In this document: positions 52,412 through 61,348 of the stretch, in pieces | Layout of the letters: the number at the start of each line of letters is the position of its first letter | Position numbering within the stretch: the first letter of the stretch is position 1 | From: Nibribacter roseus | Lineage (GTDB): Bacteria; Bacteroidota; Bacteroidia; Cytophagales; Hymenobacteraceae | DNA length: 64,000 nt | Assembly (NCBI RefSeq): GCF_042662225.1 | Contig: NZ_JBHSYQ010000015.1 | Location: 62,001 to 126,000, forward strand | Direction: 5' to 3' | Position numbers and translations under genes: made by a program | Notes under the pieces: generated by a model | Databases searched by the model: none | Seen by the model: only the letters and a program-made list of their open reading frames with translations | Told to the model about the DNA's origin: nothing

Positions 52412-54268
52412 ATGAAAAGAATATTTATAATAGCAAGTCTTTTGTTCTCTACTCTGTTCGTGAGTTCCTGTGAAGATTATTTAGATGATGTGTCTAAGGA
52501 ACTAGCGGAAGAAAGAACAATGGAGAGTATTTTCTCTAATCCGAGTGAGGTCAGAAGATTCCATAGGAGTATTTATAATGCTATACCAAACACAGGGAAT
52601 TTTTGGTTTAATACTGCCAATGGTCAAGATAACCCTTGGACCTGGATGTCAGATGAAATCGAATTTCGGAATGTAGTAGAGTTAAATACATTTGCCTATA
52701 ATGCTGGTGAAGACAGGTTCTCAAGATGGGGCTTTTATAGAGAAATAAGACAAGCAAACTTGTTTCTGGAATATGCCAGAGAAATTCCACAAAATGGTAC
52801 AGTAGTAGAGTTTTTAGATGCAGCTGAGGTAAAAGATTTAAAAGCTCAAGCTAGATTTTTTAGAGCTTATTATCATTATTTGCTATTTGAGCTGTATGGT
52901 CCAATTCCGATTATGGATAAGATAGCCGACCCCAAAGAGCCCAATATAGATTATCCAAGAAACTCAGTGGATGAGGTTGTTGATTTTATCTACAATGAAT
53001 TAACCGCCGTGGCAGATGAGTTGAAGAACCCTGATTTGTCTGATCAAACTCTATTGGCTGTACCCACAAAAGGTACTGCCCTGGCTGTTCGGGCAAAACT
53101 AATGGTGTATGCTGCCAGCCCGCTTTATAATGGTGGTTATGCTGAAGCCATGGCTCTTAAAAACCCTGATGGGAAGCAACTGTTCCCTGCGTACAGTGCT
53201 AACAAATGGAATAGAGCTTTAACAGCTATTCAAGAGTTTATTGATTACGCAAACCAAGGCCATTACTCGCTTTATAAGGCGTATACCAATGGTCAGTATG
53301 ACCCTGACAAAAGTGTGTACGAAGTTTTCCAGAGTTATAATGAAGAAGTCATCTTTGCTCGTTCTGACGTTGGAGATACTTGGGGCAGCGTATCTAATTC
53401 GGCTAAAGTAGGTATTGATGCCCGTTCCTTACCTAGAGGTACTCTTGGAGGAACAAGCCAGACTGGAGTAATAGGTTTGGTGCAAGAGTATGTAGACGAT
53501 TACTTCATGATGGATGGTTTGCCGATAGAAGAATCTCCACTTTACCAAGAAGAAGGTTTCTCTGCTCCTGGCGAAGACTTAACTGGTCAAAACGGTGCGG
53601 GAATCTCTAAAATGTACATTAACCGCGAGCCAAGATTCTACAACAGTGTTTTCTACAACGGTAGAAGGTGGCACGTAGGTAACCAGCAAATCTGGTTCCA
53701 TGATGGAGGTAATAGTGATAGAGGCAACAACATAGATATCAGAACGGGCTATATTAATTACAAGCGTTTGAACAGAAGGGTTTACAATTCTGGTACCAAC
53801 CCAAGAAGTGTTTACCGTCCGGCTATTATCTTCCGCTTGGCCGAGTTCTATTTGCTATATGCTGAAGTTCTGAATGAGGTAAACCCTACAGACCCACGTA
53901 TTATAGAATATGTGGACAAGGTAAGAGAAAGAGCAGGTATACCTAAACTAGCTGATATCAAGCCAGGGATCATAGGAAACCAAAACTTACAGAGAGAGGC
54001 TATACGTCGTGAAATGCGGGTAGAGTTGGCCACAGAAGGGCAGCGGTATTTCAATGTAAGAAGATGGATGATTGCTGAAAATGAGCCTGGTGAAGGCGGC
54101 CAAGGTGGATTGTTCCATGCTATGAATCTAGATGGTAATACAAAAGAGGAGTTCCAGGTGCGTACCCCGCTGGAGAATAGGGTTTTTGAGCGCAGAATGT
54201 ATCTGTACCCAATTCCAATGAGGGAGGTGCAGAATAGCCCCGCCATTATCCAGAACCCAGGGTATTAA
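52412..54268 (+). CDS. SusD/RagB-family nutrient-binding lipoprotein
   Basis: A 618-residue surface lipoprotein that binds oligosaccharides on the mouth of the SusC barrel. ATG 52412 is chosen because it gives a lipoprotein signal with SSC (Cys about residue 20) and follows SusC by 11 bases; open codons upstream overlap SusC. SusD hallmarks are an N-terminal EDYLDD, the RFFRAYYHYLLFELYGPIP helix, and AIIFRLAEFYLLYAEVLNEV near the C-terminus. Downstream is a terminator at 54291, separating it from GH35. Ligand identity cannot be read from sequence. Confidence 0.94.
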   Translation: MKRIFIIASLLFSTLFVSSCEDYLDDVSKELAEERTMESIFSNPSEVRRFHRSIYNAIPNTGNFWFNTANGQDNPWTWMSDEIEFRNVVELNTFAYNAGEDRFSRWGFYREIRQANLFLEYAREIPQNGTVVEFLDAAEVKDLKAQARFFRAYYHYLLFELYGPIPIMDKIADPKEPNIDYPRNSVDEVVDFIYNELTAVADELKNPDLSDQTLLAVPTKGTALAVRAKLMVYAASPLYNGGYAEAMALKNPDGKQLFPAYSANKWNRALTAIQEFIDYANQGHYSLYKAYTNGQYDPDKSVYEVFQSYNEEVIFARSDVGDTWGSVSNSAKVGIDARSLPRGTLGGTSQTGVIGLVQEYVDDYFMMDGLPIEESPLYQEEGFSAPGEDLTGQNGAGISKMYINREPRFYNSVFYNGRRWHVGNQQIWFHDGGNSDRGNNIDIRTGYINYKRLNRRVYNSGTNPRSVYRPAIIFRLAEFYLLYAEVLNEVNPTDPRIIEYVDKVRERAGIPKLADIKPGIIGNQNLQREAIRREMRVELATEGQRYFNVRRWMIAENEPGEGGQGGLFHAMNLDGNTKEEFQVRTPLENRVFERRMYLYPIPMREVQNSPAIIQNPGY

Positions 54269-54290
54269 TACTCTGAAATTTTAAAGTCAT

Positions 54291-54325
54291 AAATGGCTGC
54301 AGCTGTCAGAAGGCTGCAGCCATTT
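54291..54325 (+). terminator. Terminator of the SusC/SusD pair
   Basis: Perfect 12-bp inverted repeat (54291-54302 against 54314-54325) followed by TT, 23 bases after the SusD stop. Confidence 0.85.
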
Positions 54326-54510
54326 TTCTAACACAGGAATCCAGAGCTCAGAGAAAAATCTGTCAAACAATAACCGCCGGTAAGTAGCAAGCTCATTGAG
54401 AAGTCTGCTGAGTGATTTTTAGGCTCTTAAGCCTTCCATTATTGTTTGTTCATAGTTTACATGCCGCAACTGTCTTTTAAAAAAGCTTATACTGTTAAAA
54501 CTGCTTATTC

Positions 54511-57477
54511 ATGTTTTTAGAAGTACCAAGAATCCAGCTGATCAAGGCCAAAACATCATTTATTGTTTTAGTCATTCTTTGTGCGGCACATCTAGCTGCA
54601 ATAGGGCAGAAAGCGCCTGACTACTACAAAGTGAATATTAACAAAGACCAGTATAAAACTTATACCGGCCACATGAAAATGGGTACTCCCTGGTCTCCTT
54701 CAGGGGACACCCTTTCTTACACAAATGTATACCTCACTAAAAATGGTAAGCCTTGGTTTCCGGTGCAGGGTGAAATGAATTTTACCAAGGTGCCTCGGGC
54801 GCAGTGGGAAGACGGTATTTTGAAAATGAAAGCCGCAGGAATTCAGGTAATTGGCACCTACGTGGTGTGGCTATACCATGAAGAGACTGAGGGTAAGTTT
54901 GATTGGTCCGGAAACAAAGATCTTTCTGCCTTTCTTGAACTGTGCAAAAAGCATGACATGTACGTATGGCTTAGAATTGGCCCCTGGACCCACTTTGAAG
55001 TACGTAACGGTAGTTTCCCAGATTGGCTGCAGAACCTGCCTAACAGGTTAAGAAGTAATGACCCCGTTTATTTAAAATACGCTGACAGATGGTTTGAGCA
55101 GATTGCTAAGCAGGCATCTCCTCACTATTTTAAAAACGGAGGAGCGGTTATAGCTGTTCAGATAGAGAATGAATTGGAATACAGAAGGTCAGAGGAGAAT
55201 TACAAGCACATGCTCAAGCTGAAAGAATTGGTGCTGAAGCAAGGCATAGATGTACCGTATTACTCTTCTTTTGCCCCAGACAAAGAAGGCCAAACCGACT
55301 TTCTGCATACCATAGGCGGCTACGGAGATTCACCCTGGGCGCAGCATACGGACAAACTGTTCAAAGACCCTTACTACATCAGACGTTTAGCCAGCGACCC
55401 GGACATTGGGTCAGACCTTTTTGGTATGAGAGACACGAAGGTATATTCACAATACCCAGGTCTTTCTGCTGAGATTGGTAGCGGTATGCAGGTAACGTAT
55501 CACCGTAGAAATATATTTAACACACCAGATGCGCTAGGGCCAGGCTTTACCCGTTTAGCGTCCGGATTGAATGGTTTAGGTTATTTTATGTTCCATGGTG
55601 GCATAAACCCAGTGGGTGAAATTACGCCATTCCATGAAACCAGAGCTACCGGTTACCCTAATGATGTGACTATTCTAAACTATGACTTTACCGCTCCCAT
55701 TGGGGCTATGGGAGAGTTGAAGGATTCTTACTATGAGTTCAGACTGACGAACCTTTTCTTAAAAGACTACGGAAGCAAACTAGCTACTCAGTCAGCTTTT
55801 TTCCCAGAGAAGGATGTGAAAACTCCTTTCTCTCATGACACCGTTCGTTTCTCTGTCAGGTCTCACAACAACTCTGGGTTTATCTTCGCCAGCAACTATA
55901 ACCGAAATGTAAAGCTGAAAGATGCTCAGAATTTTCAGGTAGCCATTGAATACAAGGGCAAGACATTACTGGTGCCAGAAAAGCCGGTAACTTTTCCTTC
56001 AGGTAAAATGTCTATCTGGCCTTTTAATTTAGACATTCATTCTGCAAAACTGGTATACTCTACTTCTCAACCGTTGTTCCGTCTTAAAAATCCGGGTAAA
56101 GAAACCCATGTGTTTTTCTCTGACGGTGCTTCAGAATTAGTTTTTGAAGCCGCTGGGATAAAAAGCATCAACCTAGGCGAGGGCTTAGCTATGCAGAACA
56201 GAGACGGGAAAAGGTATATTCAGGTGAACAAACCCGGGAAGAAAAGTATCATCTCCATAGTGCCTGCCTCTGGCGTACCCTTTGATGTACTGGTGCTTAG
56301 CAAGGAAGAGGCTTTAATGAGCAGCAAATATTCTACTGACGGCTCAGAACACTTGCTGGTAAGTAATGCACTGGTAATGGTAGACGGAGGAAATCTGCGG
56401 ATTCAGAAATATGATAATCCGTCAACAGAGATTTACGCTTACCCAACGTTGAGCCTTAACCTGCCAGCGCAATGGAAGTCAGAACAGAATTCAGGGGGCA
56501 CTTCATTTACCAAGTATTCCTTGAATGCCGAACCAGTAAAATTATCTGATGTCACAGTAAAAGAATTGTCTTTCAAACCAGAGGATTTTTGGTTTACAGA
56601 TTCAGTTTTGCTGAAAAAACTGCAGGCAAAATACGAGTTTCCGTTACAGGGCGCTGCCCAGCTATATCCGCCCAAGAACCCTATCAATGTTTACTACAGA
56701 AAGCATTTGAACATAGCTAATCCGAAAAATAAGACAGTTGTGCTGGCTTTCAATGCTGATGACGAAGCGGAAGTTTGGGTAAATGGAAAACAGCTGAAAT
56801 ACTACAATGACTCCAGAAATGTAAGTCTGTTAAAGCTAGATAAATACCTGACGAAAGGAGATAACGTTCTTAGCTTCAAAGTGACCAACCATAACAGAGG
56901 AGCCGGATTCTCCGCTAAAATCTATACCATTGAGGGAGATAACATTCAAACGGTAGAAACCGACGGAAGCTGGTTAAGCAACCTTGCGCCGGAAAAAAAC
57001 TGGAACAGTAAAAAATTAGATGACAGTAAGTGGGAAAAAGCGGTAGTAAGAAATGTCAATTTCAGAAAGATTGCATGGAAAGAAACGCAGCCTGGGCCAC
57101 AGTATGGCTTAAACTTTATTCCACATCCAAATCAGAAGCTGTTTTCAGTAAGTCTTCCTAAAGGCAATGCTCCCGGTTTAAAAGACGTTTTGTTTAACGT
57201 TGACTACAGCGGAGATGTGGCAGCTGTTTATCAGAAAGACAAGCTAGTCTTTGATGATTTTAATAATGATGCCGGTAAGTGGTTGCTTAGAAGAAGTATG
57301 TTCAATGGCTCAGATAAAACAGCCTTGTTCCAGCTATTCTCTGTTCAGCCACATTATAAATTTTACCTTGAAGATGATGTGAAATCTAAGTTTTGGGAAG
57401 GTAAAAATCCTAAAATAGAAAACATCAAACTTATTCCTGTTTATGAGTATCAAATTCCAGTGCAAAGCAAAAGCTAA
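54511..57477 (+). CDS. GH35-type beta-galactosidase-like enzyme
   Basis: A 988-residue secreted enzyme: the signal segment is internal (about residues 12-32), the (beta/alpha)8 domain begins WFPVQGEMNFTKVP, and the clan GH-A acid/base Glu221 is in AVQIENELEY with the probable nucleophile Glu321 in LSAEIGSGMQ. Large beta-sandwich domains follow, including a sugar-binding-like region near AFNADDEAEVWVNGKQL. GH35 enzymes remove terminal beta-galactosyl residues, and some act on other sugars. Its stop overlaps the next gene by 35 bases, so the two are co-transcribed and probably translationally linked. Confidence 0.85.
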   Translation: MFLEVPRIQLIKAKTSFIVLVILCAAHLAAIGQKAPDYYKVNINKDQYKTYTGHMKMGTPWSPSGDTLSYTNVYLTKNGKPWFPVQGEMNFTKVPRAQWEDGILKMKAAGIQVIGTYVVWLYHEETEGKFDWSGNKDLSAFLELCKKHDMYVWLRIGPWTHFEVRNGSFPDWLQNLPNRLRSNDPVYLKYADRWFEQIAKQASPHYFKNGGAVIAVQIENELEYRRSEENYKHMLKLKELVLKQGIDVPYYSSFAPDKEGQTDFLHTIGGYGDSPWAQHTDKLFKDPYYIRRLASDPDIGSDLFGMRDTKVYSQYPGLSAEIGSGMQVTYHRRNIFNTPDALGPGFTRLASGLNGLGYFMFHGGINPVGEITPFHETRATGYPNDVTILNYDFTAPIGAMGELKDSYYEFRLTNLFLKDYGSKLATQSAFFPEKDVKTPFSHDTVRFSVRSHNNSGFIFASNYNRNVKLKDAQNFQVAIEYKGKTLLVPEKPVTFPSGKMSIWPFNLDIHSAKLVYSTSQPLFRLKNPGKETHVFFSDGASELVFEAAGIKSINLGEGLAMQNRDGKRYIQVNKPGKKSIISIVPASGVPFDVLVLSKEEALMSSKYSTDGSEHLLVSNALVMVDGGNLRIQKYDNPSTEIYAYPTLSLNLPAQWKSEQNSGGTSFTKYSLNAEPVKLSDVTVKELSFKPEDFWFTDSVLLKKLQAKYEFPLQGAAQLYPPKNPINVYYRKHLNIANPKNKTVVLAFNADDEAEVWVNGKQLKYYNDSRNVSLLKLDKYLTKGDNVLSFKVTNHNRGAGFSAKIYTIEGDNIQTVETDGSWLSNLAPEKNWNSKKLDDSKWEKAVVRNVNFRKIAWKETQPGPQYGLNFIPHPNQKLFSVSLPKGNAPGLKDVLFNVDYSGDVAAVYQKDKLVFDDFNNDAGKWLLRRSMFNGSDKTALFQLFSVQPHYKFYLEDDVKSKFWEGKNPKIENIKLIPVYEYQIPVQSKS

Positions 57478-58675
57478 TATCAATTTAACCTGTTTGGGGG
57501 CAATACTTGCCTTCACCTTTTTTACTTCCTGCCGGCAAGTGTCGGGTAGTCATGAAATAACCGTTAGAAACAGGTTAGATATTGATCGGCCGGTAGAAAC
57601 AATTTCTGTTCCGGTTAAAGAAGTAAAAGCCTTGGTGAAAAAGTTTGGCGCAGCTAATATTGTCATCAAAGACACGGAAACAGGAGATATTTTGCTAAGC
57701 CAGCCGGTTGATCTAGATTTAGACGGTGTCATAGACGAAATACTCTTTCAGACTGACATACAAGCCAAAGCAGAAAAGAAGTTTTTGGTGCAGGGAAGAA
57801 CCAACGCTAATGACTCTCAACCAGAGAGCAAGGTGAAAGCCTATTCACGTTTTGTGCCGGAGCGAACCGATGATTATGCCTGGGAGAATGACCGTGTCGC
57901 TTTTAGAACATACGGCCCGGTGGCCCAGCAAATGGTGGAGCAAGGCAAACCAGGCGGCACACTTACCAGCGGTATGGATGCTTGGTTTAAGCGGGTTGAA
58001 TATTCTATCATTGATTCCTGGTACCAGAAGAATTTGGAAATACCTGGTTATTACCATACTGACCACGGTGAAGGATACGACCCTTACCATGTAGGTGCAA
58101 GCCGGGGGATTGGTGGGATAGGCGTTTGGGAACAGGATTCGTTGTATGTGTCTAAAAACTTTGTGAGTTATAAGAGAATTGCAGCGGGCCCTATCAGAAC
58201 CATCTTTGAGTTGACCTACGCTCCTTGGCAAGCGAATGGAAGAACTGTAACAGAGAAGAGAACGATTAGTCTAGATCTGGGCAGCAACCTTTCAAGATTT
58301 GAGGTTGATGTTAAAAGCGATGTTCCGCTGCCAAACGTTACCGTGGGTATAACTTTGCATGATAAAAAAGGTCAGGTGAAGGCAAATGAAAGAGAAGGGT
58401 GGTTTAGATACTGGGAGCCTATGGATGACTCTTTTCTGGGAACCGGTATGGTAATACTGCCAGAGGCGGTACAATCCTTTAATGACCATAGGGTAAAGAG
58501 GCCTGATATGAGTCACTTGTACCTAATGGCTTCTCCCAAAGAAGGAAAGCTTGTTTACTATGCTGGCTTTGGGTGGACTAAAAGCGGTCAGTTCAAAAAT
58601 GTGCAGGAATGGGATCTGTATCTGGCAAATTACGCTAAACGAATCGCCTCTCCTTTAGAAGTTACCTTCAAGTAG
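57443..58675 (+). CDS. DUF4861 lipoprotein
   Basis: A 410-residue protein of the DUF4861 family with a lipoprotein signal (FFTSC, Cys about residue 30). The N-terminal beta part begins HEITVRNRLDIDRPVETISV, and the rest contains YGPVAQQMVEQG and RTIFELTYAPW blocks. DUF4861 genes are frequent in Bacteroidota polysaccharide loci; I do not know a settled activity. The start overlaps the GH35 gene by 35 bases. Two palindrome copies follow its stop. Confidence 0.8.
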   Translation: MSIKFQCKAKANINLTCLGAILAFTFFTSCRQVSGSHEITVRNRLDIDRPVETISVPVKEVKALVKKFGAANIVIKDTETGDILLSQPVDLDLDGVIDEILFQTDIQAKAEKKFLVQGRTNANDSQPESKVKAYSRFVPERTDDYAWENDRVAFRTYGPVAQQMVEQGKPGGTLTSGMDAWFKRVEYSIIDSWYQKNLEIPGYYHTDHGEGYDPYHVGASRGIGGIGVWEQDSLYVSKNFVSYKRIAAGPIRTIFELTYAPWQANGRTVTEKRTISLDLGSNLSRFEVDVKSDVPLPNVTVGITLHDKKGQVKANEREGWFRYWEPMDDSFLGTGMVILPEAVQSFNDHRVKRPDMSHLYLMASPKEGKLVYYAGFGWTKSGQFKNVQEWDLYLANYAKRIASPLEVTFK

Positions 58676-58708
58676 CACCCTTCACGGTATAAGCATTTAT
58701 TCCATTAT

Positions 58709-58748
58709 CTGCTTTAGGGCTGTTTTTAGAAAAACAGCCCTAAAACAG
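58709..58748. repeat. Intergenic palindrome family, copy 10
   Basis: CTGCTTTAGGGCTGTTTTT against AAAAACAGCCCTAAAACAG, one mismatch, 34 bases after the DUF4861 stop. Confidence 0.75.
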
Positions 58749-58904
58749 GTTTTTTAGCATTTACTTCCCTTAAGTTTTTATCAATAGGCGTTGAATTTGC
58801 TTTGTCCATGGCAGTCAAGCTTATGTTTAACCCATTGTAACTTTAGGTTGAGTCAAAAGCAGAAAAATCAGTAGAACCGCACAGGTAGATATAATTTATT
58901 AATT

Positions 58905-58943
58905 TGTTTTCAGGCTGATTTTTTAAAAACAGCCTGAAAACAG
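58905..58943. repeat. Intergenic palindrome family, copy 11
   Basis: TGTTTTCAGGCTGATTTTTT against AAAAACAGCCTGAAAACA, second copy in the same gap. Confidence 0.7.
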
Positions 58944-59134
58944 CAAGTAGTTCAGCTGCTTCTAGTAAAAAGCACCGTGCAATGTGCTCTCCTCTGCTTC
59001 GTGTGCACCTCATCTAATAGAACCTATAAATCCTATTCTCAATTTTTGCAAGTTTGATAATAAAGGGTAGGAGGTTTTGTAGAAATGCTATTTTTTCAAA
59101 TAAAAACTTTTTTCCTAGAGCATAAATATGTATC

Positions 59135-59178
59135 ATTGTGCACGTACACGCTGAAGCATTGTGCCGTAATAACACAAT
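59135..59178 (+). promoter_or_regulatory. Degenerate operator-like pair upstream of GH20
   Basis: ATTGTGCACGTACACGC at 59135 and ATTGTGCCGTAATAACAC at 59158, 23 bases apart; resembles the 30581/30602 pair. Confidence 0.4.
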
Positions 59179-59374
59179 CGAATTTATACCCAACTAAACT
59201 TGAGAGGGTAAAGGCAAACGTCCCTAAAGGAAATGAGCTGCTGACATCAGGTAGCTGGAGCTTCAAAGCAGAGCAAGAGGCAAGCATACAAGAATATCCA
59301 ATGGGGAATTTAACTCTTTATTGAAATTGAGCTAGCCCATCAGGTTAAATAAGAAAGTAAAACGTTTAGTAGAA

Positions 59375-61261
59375 ATGAAAAGAATAGGCTCACTATTGCT
59401 GGTTTTGATGTTCACTTTTGGTGCTATGCCACAAGGGTATGCTCAGAAAGATAACAATAGCCAGAAACGCGAGATTTCCATTATACCTCTGCCGTTAAGT
59501 ATTCAACAGCAAGCAGGTAATTTTCAGCTTAATTCTAAAACTACCATTTACGTAGATCCCGGAGATGCTGAACTAAAGCTGTTGGCTGGCATGCTGGCTG
59601 ATCAACTTCAAACGACCACGTCTATCAAAGTGCCGGTTGTGGAGAAAGCTGGTGGGCAAAAGAAGAAAAACGCTATAGTGCTTACCAAAAAGCAGGCAGC
59701 TGATTCGCTGGGCAAAGAAGGATATTCTTTAAATGTCAGGCCAGAGAATATTGTGTTGCAGGCCCCACAGGGCAATGGCATTTTCTATGGCCTACAATCC
59801 ATTTTTCAACTGTTGCCTACGCAGGCTGATGGTTCTATGGCAAACAAAAATGTTTCTATACCTGCAGTATCTATTATAGACAAGCCCCGCTACGGCTGGA
59901 GAGGTATGATGCTTGACGTAGGGCGCTATTTCTACCCAGTAGACTTTATCAAAAAGTTTATTGATTACATGGCTATGCACAAGCTCAACACTTTCCATTG
60001 GCACCTTACTGAAGACCACGGCTGGCGCATTGAAATTAAAAAGCATCCAAAGCTGACCGAAGTAGGGGCGTACAGAAAAGGTACTCAGGTAAACTCGCCT
60101 AAGCACATTGATTACAGACCACACGGAGGATATTACACCCAGGAACAAATAAAGGAGTTGGTGGCGTATGCCGCTGAACGCTATGTAAATATTGTTCCGG
60201 AGGTGGATATGCCTGGGCATACTATGGCCATGCTGGCTGCGTACCCAGAGATTTCTTGTACCGGTAATATTGAAATGCCTTTGCAATGGGGAATTAAAGA
60301 AGATATTTTATGCGCTGGTAACGAAAAAACATATGCTATTGTAGAGGATGTTCTTTCAGAAGTGGCAGAATTGTTTCCAAGCCCTATCATTCACATTGGG
60401 GGCGATGAGGCACCGAAGAAGAGATGGAAAGAGTGCCCTAAATGCCAGGCCCGCATAAAAAAGGAGAACCTGAAAGATGAGCATGAACTGCAGAGCTATT
60501 TCATCAAACGCGTAGAGAACTTCCTGCTAACCAAAAATAAGAGAATCATAGGCTGGGAAGAAATAATGGAGGGCGGATTAGCCCCTAACGCCGCGGTGAT
60601 GTCTTGGCTCGGGATCAAGAGCGGTATTGCCGCCGCCAAGCAGGGCCACCCAGTAGTGATGAGCCCCACCGAGTTTCTGTACCTAGACTATTACCAGAAC
60701 TACCCAGCCTTAGAACCGAAAGCGATTGGTGGTCTTTTGACCGTGGAAAAGGTGTATAGCTATGAACCTACTCCCGCCGAATTGACACCTGAAGAAGCTA
60801 AGTATATTTTAGGCACCCAGGGTAATGTTTGGGCTGAGTACATTCACTCACCTGAGAAAGTAGAGTACATGGCCTATCCACGCGGAGCAGCCTTGGCGGA
60901 AGTAGCCTGGACCCAGCCTATACTCAAGAACTGGGACAACTTCAAGAAGAGGTTGGAAAAACAATACGAGCGCTATGATGACTTGGGGATCAATTACTCA
61001 AGAAGCGCCTACAATGTTTTGCCTAAGGTGTCGGTGAATGAAAAAGAGAAAGAAGCCACCGTTACTTTAGAAACCTTTTACCATGAGCCGGTCATCTACT
61101 ATACAATAGACGGTTCTGAGCCATCCCTTGAATCATTGAAATACACGGTGCCCTTCATTATAAAAGATGCATCAGTTGTAAAAGCAGCTGCCTACCGAGA
61201 AGGCAAGCGTGTAGGTGAAGTAACGGTAAGACATATTTCTGACAAGGATTTAAAGAAGTAA
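59375..61261 (+). CDS. GH20 beta-N-acetylhexosaminidase
   Basis: A 628-residue secreted hexosaminidase that removes terminal GlcNAc or GalNAc by substrate-assisted catalysis. Signal peptide about residues 1-24. An N-terminal GH20b-type domain (about 30-160) precedes the (beta/alpha)8 domain starting YGWRGMMLDVGRYF, with HLTEDHGWRIE and the catalytic Asp344-Glu345 pair in HIGGDEAPK. A C-terminal chitobiase/beta-hexosaminidase-type domain follows (VIYYTIDGSEPS). It provides the free amino sugar that the 41708 kinase would use. A palindrome lies between it and the next gene. Confidence 0.93.
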   Translation: MKRIGSLLLVLMFTFGAMPQGYAQKDNNSQKREISIIPLPLSIQQQAGNFQLNSKTTIYVDPGDAELKLLAGMLADQLQTTTSIKVPVVEKAGGQKKKNAIVLTKKQAADSLGKEGYSLNVRPENIVLQAPQGNGIFYGLQSIFQLLPTQADGSMANKNVSIPAVSIIDKPRYGWRGMMLDVGRYFYPVDFIKKFIDYMAMHKLNTFHWHLTEDHGWRIEIKKHPKLTEVGAYRKGTQVNSPKHIDYRPHGGYYTQEQIKELVAYAAERYVNIVPEVDMPGHTMAMLAAYPEISCTGNIEMPLQWGIKEDILCAGNEKTYAIVEDVLSEVAELFPSPIIHIGGDEAPKKRWKECPKCQARIKKENLKDEHELQSYFIKRVENFLLTKNKRIIGWEEIMEGGLAPNAAVMSWLGIKSGIAAAKQGHPVVMSPTEFLYLDYYQNYPALEPKAIGGLLTVEKVYSYEPTPAELTPEEAKYILGTQGNVWAEYIHSPEKVEYMAYPRGAALAEVAWTQPILKNWDNFKKRLEKQYERYDDLGINYSRSAYNVLPKVSVNEKEKEATVTLETFYHEPVIYYTIDGSEPSLESLKYTVPFIIKDASVVKAAAYREGKRVGEVTVRHISDKDLKK

Positions 61262-61264
61262 CAC

Positions 61265-61304
61265 CTGTTTTGGACCTGTTTTTAAGAAATGAGGCCTAAA
61301 ACAG
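61265..61304. repeat. Intergenic palindrome family, copy 12
   Basis: CTGTTTTGGACCTGTTTTT then GAGGCCTAAAACAG, starting four bases after the GH20 stop. Confidence 0.65.
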
Positions 61305-61348
61305 ATTTGATGAGGGGCAGCAGGGTTAAATTTTGTAGTGCAAGTACA

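Larger units (their letters stand above)
58749..59374. other. Non-coding region upstream of GH20
   Basis: About 620 bases with palindrome copy 11 and a paired operator-like word. A 79-codon frame at 59085-59324 runs through the operator words and has no protein character. Confidence 0.5.

Noticed and set aside
59085..59324. 79-codon plus-strand reading frame
   Set aside because: Covers the operator-like pair, has no signal peptide, family or ribosome site, and lies in a typical promoter gap.
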